A stretch of DNA of 10,254 bases from Candidatus Roizmanbacteria bacterium (GCA_027002315.1 JALWZV010000084.1:1-10254), one strand, 5' to 3'. Positions 1 to 6,594 are shown, numbered from the stretch's first letter. Program-made: numbers and translations. The notes: generated from the sequence alone by a model not told the origin.

Positions 1-323
1 TATACATACTTAGGCAGTTTTTTTAAGGACACAGGTGTTCTGTTTTGATTTCTGTATACCTCGTATAACAGTCTTCCTTTTCTGTCATAGATGTGAGTGG
101 AGAGAGGAACTGAGTTATAACCCCTAAGTTTGTTGGGACTTGGCATATCCTTTAAAATTAAAAAGAAGAATAAAAGTATTAAAAATACCAGTACACTAAT
201 TACAAAAGATATCTTTAATAACAAAGGGATTTTCTTTTTCTCCTTTTGTTTTTTGGCAAAAATCTTACTAATCCTATTTCTAAAGGCTAAAGTTTTATTT
301 TTAATACCTGAGATTATTATCAT
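1..323 (-). CDS. Class A penicillin-binding protein (GT51 peptidoglycan glycosyltransferase), N-terminal part, cut by window edge
   Basis: Only the first 107 residues are in the window; the gene continues past base 1. The frame is open throughout. Residues 1-32 are a basic cytoplasmic tail rich in Lys and Arg, and about 33-57 form one hydrophobic membrane anchor. The outside segment then carries the hallmark lead-in of bifunctional PBPs: a PSPNKL-like stretch, STHIYDRKGRLLYE (75-88), then NRTPVSL and a KLP motif (94-104), which in this family sit just before the transglycosylase active site. The family polymerises lipid II and cross-links peptidoglycan on the outer face of the membrane. The catalytic Glu and the transpeptidase Ser lie outside the window. 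The ATG overlaps the metG stop by one base (TAATG), which suggests translational coupling. No Shine-Dalgarno sequence is visible. A monofunctional GT51 enzyme cannot be excluded from this fragment. Confidence 0.88.
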   Translation of the reverse strand, partial: MIIISGIKNKTLAFRNRISKIFAKKQKEKKKIPLLLKISFVISVLVFLILLFFFLILKDMPSPNKLRGYNSVPLSTHIYDRKGRLLYEVYRNQNRTPVSLKKLPKYV

Positions 324-1762
324 TATGTCTTTTTAAAGTTTAATCTTGGGAATAATGCTTTTTCTTTGCTAATTTTTCCCTGTGTGTACTTTAGTATTTT
401 CTCTGATGTGCCAGGTAAATATGGTTGTAACATCAAACCAATCTCTCTAAGTTCTTTTAACAAACCAATCAAGACTATGCGTTTCTTTGATCCTTTTACT
501 TTCCAGGGGGCAGACTCGTCTATTTTTTTATTCAAAGACTTAGTTTTTTCTATTATAAGACTCATAACATTATGAAGCTCCATCTTCTCAGACAATTCCA
601 TATACTTTTTAGGCAATTGTTTTATATTTAAATTAAACTCTAACTCTATATTTTCTCTGCTCGCCATAGTTGTTAATCTCATAACCAAATTTCCAAGCTC
701 ATTAACAAGTTCTGAACTATAAATCTGTTCAAAACGAGCAATAGAAAAATCACCATCATTAAAAGAAGGTATCTCGCGTAAAAAGTAATACCTTACTGCA
801 TCAACTCCGTACTTATTAACTAATTCATCAGGATATATTACATTTCCTAAAGACTTACTTATCTTTTCCTTATCGATGGTTATAAAACCGTGAACAAAAA
901 CCTTTGATGGAACCGGCAATTTTGCTGAGAGCAACATAGCCGGCCAATAAATTAAGTGAAACTTGATTATGTCCTTACCAATTATGTGTATAATCTCGTC
1001 TGCACTTAACCAATACCTCTTAAACAATTTGCCATTATCTCTAAACTTAACAGCTGTTAGATAATTTGTTAGGGCATCAAACCAAACATACATTAATTGA
1101 GAAGGATCTCCAGGAACAGGAATACCCCAGTTTTTAACTCTATCTCTTGGACGGGAAATAGAAAAGTCCTCTAAGCCTTCTTTGATAAAATTGAGCACCT
1201 CTTTTTTCTTGTGTTCAGGATAAACATGAATGATATCTTTTGTTAACAATTCCTCTATTCTAGAAGAGTACTTTTTCAAATTAAAAAAATAATTTTCTTC
1301 TTCTATGGGAATAAGTGGTTTTTTATGAACAGGACAAATGTTATTATCAAACTCTCCCTCTCTGTAAAATGCTTCGCATCCTACGCAGTATAATCCTTTA
1401 TATTTCTTTTTATATATATCCTTTTTACACATTCTCCATAATTTTTGAGCTGTCTTAATATGTTCACTGGAGGTTGTCCTTACATAAGTATCATAGCTCA
1501 AATTTAAAACGTCCTTTAAATCTTTAAATTTTTTACTTATCTTATCTGTAAACTCTTTAGGTGATATCTTCTGTTCCTCAGACTTAATCGCTATCTTCAG
1601 TCCATGTTCATCGGTACCCGTACTCCAGAAAACACCACTTCCCTTGAAGCGTAAAAATCGCGCATACGCGTCCGTTAAAACAGCCTCTAAACCAAAACCT
1701 ATATGCGGAGGAGCATTTGCATAAGGAATACTTGTGGTGATAAAAATACTATTCTTTTTCAT
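323..1762 (-). CDS. metG: Methionyl-tRNA synthetase
   Basis: This enzyme charges tRNA-Met with methionine in the cytoplasm (class Ia synthetase, 479 residues). The Rossmann half-site PPHIGF (HIGH motif) is at about 18-23 and TGTDEHG at 48-54. A zinc knuckle is formed by CVGC (126-129) and CPVH (143-146), which fits the single-zinc type. The segment WGIPVPG leads into YVWFDALTNYL (about 225-235). KISKS (300-304) is the KMSKS loop, followed by the anticodon-binding helical region beginning around ELGNLVMR (about 355-362). The protein ends soon after LFPRL. It therefore lacks the C-terminal Trbp111-like tRNA-binding domain found in longer MetRS such as E. coli MetG. It starts 12 bases after the stop of the small membrane-protein gene, and its stop overlaps the PBP start. 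A tRNA with anticodon CAT lies at the head of the same gene string. The start is supported by the motif distance; the Shine-Dalgarno sequence is weak at best. Confidence 0.97.
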   Translation of the reverse strand: MKKNSIFITTSIPYANAPPHIGFGLEAVLTDAYARFLRFKGSGVFWSTGTDEHGLKIAIKSEEQKISPKEFTDKISKKFKDLKDVLNLSYDTYVRTTSSEHIKTAQKLWRMCKKDIYKKKYKGLYCVGCEAFYREGEFDNNICPVHKKPLIPIEEENYFFNLKKYSSRIEELLTKDIIHVYPEHKKKEVLNFIKEGLEDFSISRPRDRVKNWGIPVPGDPSQLMYVWFDALTNYLTAVKFRDNGKLFKRYWLSADEIIHIIGKDIIKFHLIYWPAMLLSAKLPVPSKVFVHGFITIDKEKISKSLGNVIYPDELVNKYGVDAVRYYFLREIPSFNDGDFSIARFEQIYSSELVNELGNLVMRLTTMASRENIELEFNLNIKQLPKKYMELSEKMELHNVMSLIIEKTKSLNKKIDESAPWKVKGSKKRIVLIGLLKELREIGLMLQPYLPGTSEKILKYTQGKISKEKALFPRLNFKKT

Positions 1763-1774
1763 AGTGATATGAAA

Positions 1775-2098
1775 TTATCTTATCATATAACAAAACAAAG
1801 TGAATCCTGAGATTAAAATTAAAAAAATAATAAGGTCAAACCCGTAAAGAAAAAATATTTCTAACCCCATAAAAACAGCTAGAAAACACACCAGGGCAAA
1901 CTTAACCTGTATAAATAAAGATAATAACACTAAAGTTAACAAACTTAAACTAACCGCTAAGGATAAGGCAGATATGAAATTAGGAGTAACGTTAAATATC
2001 AGGTATAAGCTAATTAAAAACAAGATAAATATCACCACATAATGAATGTATATTATCTGTCTCGAAGATAATATTTTTTTATCTTTGTCTTTACTCAT
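1775..2098 (-). CDS. Small four-helix membrane protein, unknown function
   Basis: I do not recognise this 107-residue protein. A short charged N-terminus (MSKDKDKK) is followed by four hydrophobic stretches at about 15-35, 41-63, 65-86 and 87-106, with little loop between them, so it is almost entirely membrane-embedded. No catalytic or binding motif stands out. It is probably a real gene: its ATG overlaps the stop of the upstream epimerase gene in the ATGA manner, and metG begins 12 bases after its stop, so it fits exactly between two well-supported genes on the same strand. The predicted basic N-terminal tail would probably be cytoplasmic (positive-inside rule). It could be a small envelope or transport accessory protein, but nothing in the sequence decides this. 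Confidence 0.75.
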   Translation of the reverse strand: MSKDKDKKILSSRQIIYIHYVVIFILFLISLYLIFNVTPNFISALSLAVSLSLLTLVLLSLFIQVKFALVCFLAVFMGLEIFFLYGFDLIIFLILISGFTLFCYMIR

Positions 2099-2631
2099 TC
2101 TTTTTTAGGTTTCCAAAAATCTTTACCTATAATATCCCATCTCAACCTTTGCTCATCTGGATTTTCAGGATTAAATTGTTGGTTAACAAAATAAACAATC
2201 TCTCCCGTGTTGTTACTCATATTCATAACTCCATGAGCTACTCCTCTTGGGATATAGACTAATAAAGATTTGTGAGCTCCCAAAACAATGCGCATCTTTA
2301 AGTCGGTAGTACTAGATGATTTTCTTAGATCCCACAAACCTAAAAGCAAGTGTGATTCCGGAGTGACATACCAAACATCTTCTTGATTAAAATGTAAATG
2401 CCAACCCTTAATAGCTCCCGGTAATAACTTTGATCTACTAATTTGTTTTATCTCAAAATTAGGAATAGATTTTAAAAACCCTTTATCAAATCTAGCTATC
2501 TCCTCAAAGGTTCCATCTTCTCCTTTAAAAAAGGGGATCTCTACCAGCTTAACACCCTCTATAATTTTTTGCTTTTTGTAGGACTGAGTTGTAATATCGA
2601 CATTTATAATATCATTTCTAGATAATTTCAT
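2095..2631 (-). CDS. RmlC/RfbC-like cupin (dTDP-4-dehydrorhamnose 3,5-epimerase family)
   Basis: This 178-residue protein has the usual length and fold markers of RmlC sugar epimerases, which convert dTDP-4-keto-6-deoxy-glucose toward dTDP-rhamnose. The segment GEDGTFEE (37-44) matches the family's early D-RG-F-E block. KGWH (75-78) matches RGLH, so His78 is the likely base. WDLRK (100-104) matches the VDIR strand. IPRGVAHG (127-134) is the family's IP-GFAHG motif. Tyr147 aligns with the catalytic Tyr of RmlC, followed by NPENPDE and LRWD. The Lys that follows the QxK stretch in RmlC appears replaced by a hydrophobic residue near 86, so the reaction may differ or be restricted. No rmlA, rmlB or rmlD is in the window. 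The ATG lies 24 bases downstream of the tRNA 3' end with no Shine-Dalgarno sequence. Family membership is fairly sure; the substrate is not. Confidence 0.82.
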   Translation of the reverse strand: MKLSRNDIINVDITTQSYKKQKIIEGVKLVEIPFFKGEDGTFEEIARFDKGFLKSIPNFEIKQISRSKLLPGAIKGWHLHFNQEDVWYVTPESHLLLGLWDLRKSSSTTDLKMRIVLGAHKSLLVYIPRGVAHGVMNMSNNTGEIVYFVNQQFNPENPDEQRLRWDIIGKDFWKPKKE

Positions 2632-2647
2632 AAGTTAAGCAATAACT

Positions 2648-2653
2648 AATATA
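2648..2653 (-). promoter_or_regulatory. Possible -10 box (TATATT) between tRNA and epimerase gene
   Basis: Five of six bases match the consensus -10. A transcript from here would begin about 10 bases before the epimerase ATG. The best -35 candidate (TTCGAA, 3 of 6) would lie in the tRNA T loop. In AT-rich DNA such matches arise by chance, so this is only an alternative to read-through from the tRNA promoter. Confidence 0.2.
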
Positions 2654-2655
2654 CG

Positions 2656-2728
2656 TGCCAGCGGGGGGATTCGAACCTCCGACTTGCCGCTTATGAAACG
2701 GCCGCTCTAACCTCTGAGCTACGCTGGC
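2656..2728 (-). tRNA. tRNA with anticodon CAT, probably elongator tRNA-Met
   Basis: The minus strand folds into a complete 73-base cloverleaf. The acceptor stem is GCCAGCG/CGCTGGC (7 pairs), with T8 and A9. The D arm is GCTC-AGAGGTTA-GAGC. The anticodon arm is GCCGT-TTCATAA-GCGGC, giving anticodon CAT. The variable loop is AAGTC, the T arm is GGAGG-TTCGAAT-CCCCC, and the discriminator is A. CCA is not encoded. It is not the initiator: base pair 1-72 is a normal G-C and the anticodon stem lacks the three G-C pairs next to the loop. Elongator Met is favoured, but an Ile2 tRNA whose C34 is converted to lysidine by TilS has a similar loop and cannot be excluded. The middle T-stem pair (51-63) is an A-C mismatch and pair 31-39 is a T-G wobble. 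It heads the minus-strand gene string that also contains metG. Confidence 0.95.
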
Positions 2729-2755
2729 TACTCCTTTTTAATTTAAGGTTCATAT

Positions 2756-2761
2756 ATTATA
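2756..2761 (-). promoter_or_regulatory. -10 box (TATAAT) for the minus-strand tRNA/metG block
   Basis: This is a perfect -10 consensus on the minus strand, part of the palindrome ATTATAAT. A start near 2749 would give a tRNA 5' leader of about 20 bases. A TTGCTT at 2785-2780 (3 of 6 against TTGACA, including the TTG) sits 18 bases upstream and would lie inside the start of the divergent GT2 gene. Confidence 0.55.
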
Positions 2762-2763
2762 AT
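2758..2763 (+). promoter_or_regulatory. -10 box (TATAAT) for the plus-strand glycan operon
   Basis: This is a perfect -10 consensus on the plus strand, overlapping the minus-strand -10 by four bases. Transcription would start near 2770, leaving a 5' leader of only about 7 bases before the ATG at 2777, close to leaderless. The -35 position with 17-base spacing is TTTTTA (2735-2740), a weak match. No other promoter-like site was noticed between the tRNA and the GT2 gene. Confidence 0.55.
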
Positions 2764-2776
2764 CTAGGTTGTATCT

Positions 2777-3664
2777 ATGAAGCAACCAGAAATATCTATA
2801 ATCGTGGTCTCTTTCAACACAGCCATCATAACTAAAAATATGCTCGACTCCTTAATAGAATCGCTTAAAGACACAAAGATAACATATGAAATCATCGTTG
2901 TTGATAATAATTCTGAGGACGAGTCCGTAAAGATTATCAAACAAATACAAAAAAAGTGTAAAAAGATACGACTTATTGAAAGTAAAAAAAATCTTGGATT
3001 TGGAAAAGCTAACAATCTGGCCGTTAAAAAAGCTAGATCCGATTATATACTGTTTTTAAACTCAGATATTGTTGTTCTTAATAATGCTATTCAAAAACTC
3101 TTAAGATTTTACAAGAAAAACCAAGAAAAAATAGCATTCCTCGGGGGGAAATTACTAAACAAAGACCTTTCTATACAACCATCGGTAGGACGTTTTTTTA
3201 GTCCTTTAGTGGTATTTGCAACACTATTTTTAAGAGGAGATTACTGGGGATTAACGCGCTACTCTCCATCAAAACCTGAAAAAGTAGACTGGATCTCGGG
3301 TGCCTGCATACTAACAACTAAGAATTGGTTAACTCGTTTAAAGGGATTTGACGAAAAGATTTTTATGTATATGGAGGAGGTTGATTTACTATACAGAGCT
3401 CATCTCATCAACGCAAACACCTTTTTCTACCCCAATGCAGAGTTTATACATCTTGGATCAATATCTAGCAGAAAAAAATCTTATCCAATAATTCAGGTTT
3501 TTAAGGGGCTAAAATTTTTCTATCAAAAATATTACTCTAATTTTAATCTAAAAATACTGTTATTTATGTTAAAATTGAAAGCACTAATCGGCATCTTTAT
3601 AGGATTATTATTAAATAACGATTATCTTAAAGAGACTTATGCAAAAGCTTTTAAAAATATTTAA
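2777..3664 (+). CDS. Family 2 glycosyltransferase (rhamnosyltransferase/WbbL-like)
   Basis: This is a GT-A fold transferase of 295 residues, the usual length for the WbbL/rhamnosyl branch of GT2. It moves a sugar from a nucleotide-sugar donor to a lipid-linked acceptor on the cytoplasmic face. Motifs in order are VVSFNT (10-15), VVDNNSED (41-48), the donor-site NLGFGKANN (72-80), the DxD-equivalent LNSDIVV (94-100), SGACILT (174-180), and the base-containing MYMEEVDL (197-204). A basic and hydrophobic C-terminus (about 256-281) probably anchors it to the membrane. It is the first gene of a run of overlapping plus-strand genes. Only a faint TAGG eight bases before the ATG could act as a Shine-Dalgarno sequence, which fits a very short leader. 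Donor and acceptor are not predictable from sequence; rhamnose is suggested only by family resemblance. Confidence 0.93.
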   Translation: MKQPEISIIVVSFNTAIITKNMLDSLIESLKDTKITYEIIVVDNNSEDESVKIIKQIQKKCKKIRLIESKKNLGFGKANNLAVKKARSDYILFLNSDIVVLNNAIQKLLRFYKKNQEKIAFLGGKLLNKDLSIQPSVGRFFSPLVVFATLFLRGDYWGLTRYSPSKPEKVDWISGACILTTKNWLTRLKGFDEKIFMYMEEVDLLYRAHLINANTFFYPNAEFIHLGSISSRKKSYPIIQVFKGLKFFYQKYYSNFNLKILLFMLKLKALIGIFIGLLLNNDYLKETYAKAFKNI

Positions 3665-5147
3665 ATTTTTAGACGACAACTTAATTAAGATTCTACTTTT
3701 GGGTTTCATCTTTATAATTCCTTTATATCCGAAACTGCCTCTTTTCAGGGTCAATTTCACATATATCGCAATTAGAGCTGAAGACCTCTATCTCTCTTTC
3801 TTAACATTGGTATTTTTTATACAACTCTTCAGAAAAAAGGTTCGTTTAACTCAACGAAAATTTATCGTGTTGTTCGTTTTATTCTGGATTAGTATTTTTG
3901 TTTCCTATCTTCTTGGGGCATTTGTTTTTTCAACGATAGACTATCCAAAGGTTGGATTTTTACACAGCATGAGACGAATAGAATACATGATTGTCTTTTT
4001 CATAATGCTCTCGTCAATAAAGTCAAAGAAAGATTTTTATCACTACATATACGCATTTTTTGTCTCCCTGTTTTTGGTTAATGCCTATGGTATAGGACAA
4101 AAATTCTTTGGGTTGCCTGCTATACAAACAATGAACCCAGAGTTCGCAAAAGGAAGAATTCTATACCTCACTCCTGAAGCTAGAGTATCAAGTACCTTTG
4201 CTGGACATTATGATCTAGCTGCATATCTCGTATTCTTTATACCAATAACACTGGGTTATTATTACTCAAAGATTAGAAAAAAATGGCTTACTCTACTACT
4301 CTTTATATTCTCTATAATTATACTGATTTACACCGCTTCGAGAACCTCTTTCGGAGCATACATAGTCTCAATATCTCTGTTCCTCCTGTTTATCAGAAAA
4401 TTTAAGATGTGGATTTTTGTTTTAATACTCTCAGCTGTCTTAATGTTTTTTACTAAGGACCTTACCAGTAGATTTTTAAAGACCGTTCAGATTAAAAAAA
4501 TACTGGTAGATAGGCGTACAGGACAGGTCTACGTACCACAAAAAATAAGCACAAAAGAGTTGCCAGCAGGCAGTTTTTACATAAAAATTAAAGATAAAGG
4601 TACCGGAACAGACAAAGCTGTGCTGAAATATAAAGAAAAAGTCATAGATAAAACATTGATTCAAAAAGCAACTCTTAGCGGAAAACTTAGCGCCACACAA
4701 TCAGGCTTAATGAAAAAAGAGCTTGAGGAAAACATCAAGACAGTGAACACTGTTGTCTCGGATATTTCTTTTGCAACAAGGTTGCAGGTAGAATGGCCAA
4801 GAGCAATCAAGGCATGGTTGTCCAATCCGCTTTTTGGAACGGGACCATCATCAATAACGGAGTCTACAGATAACGACTATCTAAGATGGCTGGGAGAAAC
4901 AGGAACAGTCGGAACTTTGTTGTTTTTGACAATTATATTAAGCCTAATTCACTCATCCTACCTCGCCCTACCTTCTGGAAAAGAAAAATTTATTATATTG
5001 GGATACATATTTGCAACCTTTGGATTACTCATAAACGCTACCTATATTGATGTTTTTGAGGCGTCTAAAGATGCCTTTATCTTTTGGATGTTTAGTGGAG
5101 CTATTATAGCTTATCTAAATTTACACTTTAAAAAACATGAAACTTAA
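3639..5147 (+). CDS. O-antigen ligase/Wzy-like polytopic membrane protein
   Basis: The 502 residues hold about 11-12 hydrophobic helices (for example 16-33, 45-63, 74-95, 112-125, 131-152, 193-208, 216-271, 424-440, 452-468, 478-495). The Wzy_C signature is present: RVSSTFAGHYDLAAYL (182-197), TASRTSFGAY (232-241), then an external loop with FATRLQVEWPRAIKAW (378-393), NPLFGTGPSS (396-405) and DNDYLRWLGETGTVG (411-425). Members use undecaprenyl-linked glycans outside the membrane, either joining them to an acceptor or polymerising repeat units. The external loop is longer than I expect, with a polar Lys-rich segment at about 283-375 placed before the conserved R-W-P block. The ATG overlaps the GT2 gene by 26 bases. 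The next Met is at residue 111, so this start is needed to keep the first helices. Ligase and polymerase cannot be told apart here. Confidence 0.88.
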   Translation: MQKLLKIFKFLDDNLIKILLLGFIFIIPLYPKLPLFRVNFTYIAIRAEDLYLSFLTLVFFIQLFRKKVRLTQRKFIVLFVLFWISIFVSYLLGAFVFSTIDYPKVGFLHSMRRIEYMIVFFIMLSSIKSKKDFYHYIYAFFVSLFLVNAYGIGQKFFGLPAIQTMNPEFAKGRILYLTPEARVSSTFAGHYDLAAYLVFFIPITLGYYYSKIRKKWLTLLLFIFSIIILIYTASRTSFGAYIVSISLFLLFIRKFKMWIFVLILSAVLMFFTKDLTSRFLKTVQIKKILVDRRTGQVYVPQKISTKELPAGSFYIKIKDKGTGTDKAVLKYKEKVIDKTLIQKATLSGKLSATQSGLMKKELEENIKTVNTVVSDISFATRLQVEWPRAIKAWLSNPLFGTGPSSITESTDNDYLRWLGETGTVGTLLFLTIILSLIHSSYLALPSGKEKFIILGYIFATFGLLINATYIDVFEASKDAFIFWMFSGAIIAYLNLHFKKHET

Positions 5148-6594
5148 ATACTTTAAAAAAATAGATTTTATTTTAATTTCTTTACTTATTGTTTTAGCTT
5201 TTGCTGCAAGACTATACAAAATAAACACTCCCTTAGCTGATTTACACTCATGGAGACAGGCAGACACAGTGGCAGTTTCACGAAACTTTGTCAGATCCGG
5301 AATTAATCTACTTAAACCAAGGTATGATGATTTATCAAATATCCAGTCAGGAAAAGAAAATCCTCAAGGATTAAGAATGGTTGAGTTTCCTATATATAAT
5401 GCCATAACGGCTTTAGTTTATAAAGCGTATCCGAAGCTACCAATAGAGATATATGCACGTTTAATAACAGTTTTCTTCTCTTTAATAATAATTGTTATTC
5501 TCTACTACATAAGTCTTATAGAGATGGGACGGTTAGGGGCATTTATCTCTACTTTAGTATACTCAATATATCCATTTTTCGTGTTTTTTTCCAGAGTAGC
5601 TTTACCAGAAACAACAGCGCTCTCTTTCGTATCTATATCCATCTTTATTCTTTACGTATCAATTAATAAACGCGACAGGGATTTTTATTTTTGGCTCTTC
5701 GTGTCGTCTGTGTTTTTCTCTTTAGGAATACTAACCAAACCTCCAGTAATATTCTATTTACTTCCCGTACTTTACATTTTAATAAAAAAAGATGGAGTGC
5801 AGGTTTTTAAGAAACCTTATTTATATCTATTTGGTATTGTGGCTGTTTTTCCGACCTTAATGTGGAGAAATTATATTAAACAGTACCCGGAGGGAATTCC
5901 AGCGTTTACATGGTTGCTTACCAAGGTTAACACTGTTGGTGGACAAAAAAAGATTTTTTTTAAACCGGCTTTTTTCAGATGGATATTTTTTGAAAGAATT
6001 AATAATTTAATGTTAGGTGGATATTTATCGGTCTTTTTTGTACTAGGTTTTTTAAAAAAATATAAATCCTTCTTTATTTACACAATAGTGTTAGGTGCTG
6101 GATTATACCTGTTTACATTTCAGGGCGGCAATGTTCAACACGAGTACTACCAAACATTAATACTACCAGCTATTGCATTACTTATCGGAGGAGGAGTTTC
6201 TTTTATCTATGAGAAAAGGGTTCGAGGCAATATTCACTCTTTAATCATAAGTTGTGGTGTCATAACCATCTTTGCTCTCTCATGGTTTTTCTCATATTAT
6301 AACGTTCGCAACTTCTACAACTACCCAGAAAGCCTCGTTAAGATAGCAAGCATAATTAAAAATATTACAGCGCAAAACGACAAAATAATCACAGACACTT
6401 TAGGCGATACTACTCTCTTGTTTCTTTCCGATAGAAGAGGTTCTCCATCAATATATAAAGATCTCGATAAGCTTATAAAGGATGGTTACAAATACCTGGT
6501 TGTGTTTGATAAGAAGAAGATTCAGGAATTTAAACAAAACAAGGTGTGCAAGATTGTTTTTGAAAATAATCAATTCGCGATCTTTTCTTTATGA
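5137..6594 (+). CDS. GT-C membrane glycosyltransferase (GT39/PMT-ArnT-like)
   Basis: This is a polytopic 485-residue protein of the dolichol/polyprenyl-phosphate-dependent type. It would transfer a sugar from a lipid-phosphate donor on the outer side of the membrane. After the first helix (11-27) the external loop carries LHSWRQADTVAVSRNF (36-51) and then EFPIYNA (83-89), the pattern typical of this GT39-like branch, with acidic residues in the catalytic loop. Further marks are ALPETT (155-160), GILTKPP (197-203) and QHEYYQTLILP (334-344), between about nine more helices. Residues from about 395 to the end are soluble, ending in a small alpha/beta segment (IITDT, YLVVFD, FAIFSL) that probably lies outside. 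The start overlaps the ligase-like gene by 11 bases and the end overlaps the next gene by 4. The transferred sugar and the acceptor (glycan or protein) are unknown. Confidence 0.87.
   Translation: MKLKYFKKIDFILISLLIVLAFAARLYKINTPLADLHSWRQADTVAVSRNFVRSGINLLKPRYDDLSNIQSGKENPQGLRMVEFPIYNAITALVYKAYPKLPIEIYARLITVFFSLIIIVILYYISLIEMGRLGAFISTLVYSIYPFFVFFSRVALPETTALSFVSISIFILYVSINKRDRDFYFWLFVSSVFFSLGILTKPPVIFYLLPVLYILIKKDGVQVFKKPYLYLFGIVAVFPTLMWRNYIKQYPEGIPAFTWLLTKVNTVGGQKKIFFKPAFFRWIFFERINNLMLGGYLSVFFVLGFLKKYKSFFIYTIVLGAGLYLFTFQGGNVQHEYYQTLILPAIALLIGGGVSFIYEKRVRGNIHSLIISCGVITIFALSWFFSYYNVRNFYNYPESLVKIASIIKNITAQNDKIITDTLGDTTLLFLSDRRGSPSIYKDLDKLIKDGYKYLVVFDKKKIQEFKQNKVCKIVFENNQFAIFSL

Noticed and set aside
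130..336. Plus-strand open frame of 68 codons at the left edge
   Set aside because: It is antisense to the class A PBP N-terminus, whose family motifs are clear. The plus-strand product is low complexity (runs of Lys, Phe and Ile) and has no gene-like context.
2656..2728. Initiator tRNA-fMet
   Set aside because: Base pair 1-72 is G-C rather than mismatched, and the anticodon stem lacks the three G-C pairs next to the loop.
2729..2776. T-box or other riboswitch controlling the tRNA/metG block or the glycan operon
   Set aside because: Only 48 bases lie between the two blocks, the expected leaders are about 7 and 20 bases, and no structured element can fit.
2764..3015. Minus-strand open frame of 83 codons
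   Set aside because: It is antisense to the GT2 catalytic motifs and spans the divergent promoter. It is a by-product of AT-rich coding sequence.
4476..4700. Minus-strand open frame of 74 codons opposite the ligase insert
   Set aside because: The plus-strand frame is continuous on both sides with conserved Wzy_C motifs. The antisense product has no recognisable feature.
4485..4763. Ligase insert as a frameshift or assembly join
   Set aside because: The frame is uninterrupted, codon use looks like that of the flanks, and the conserved blocks before and after are in the same frame and the expected order.
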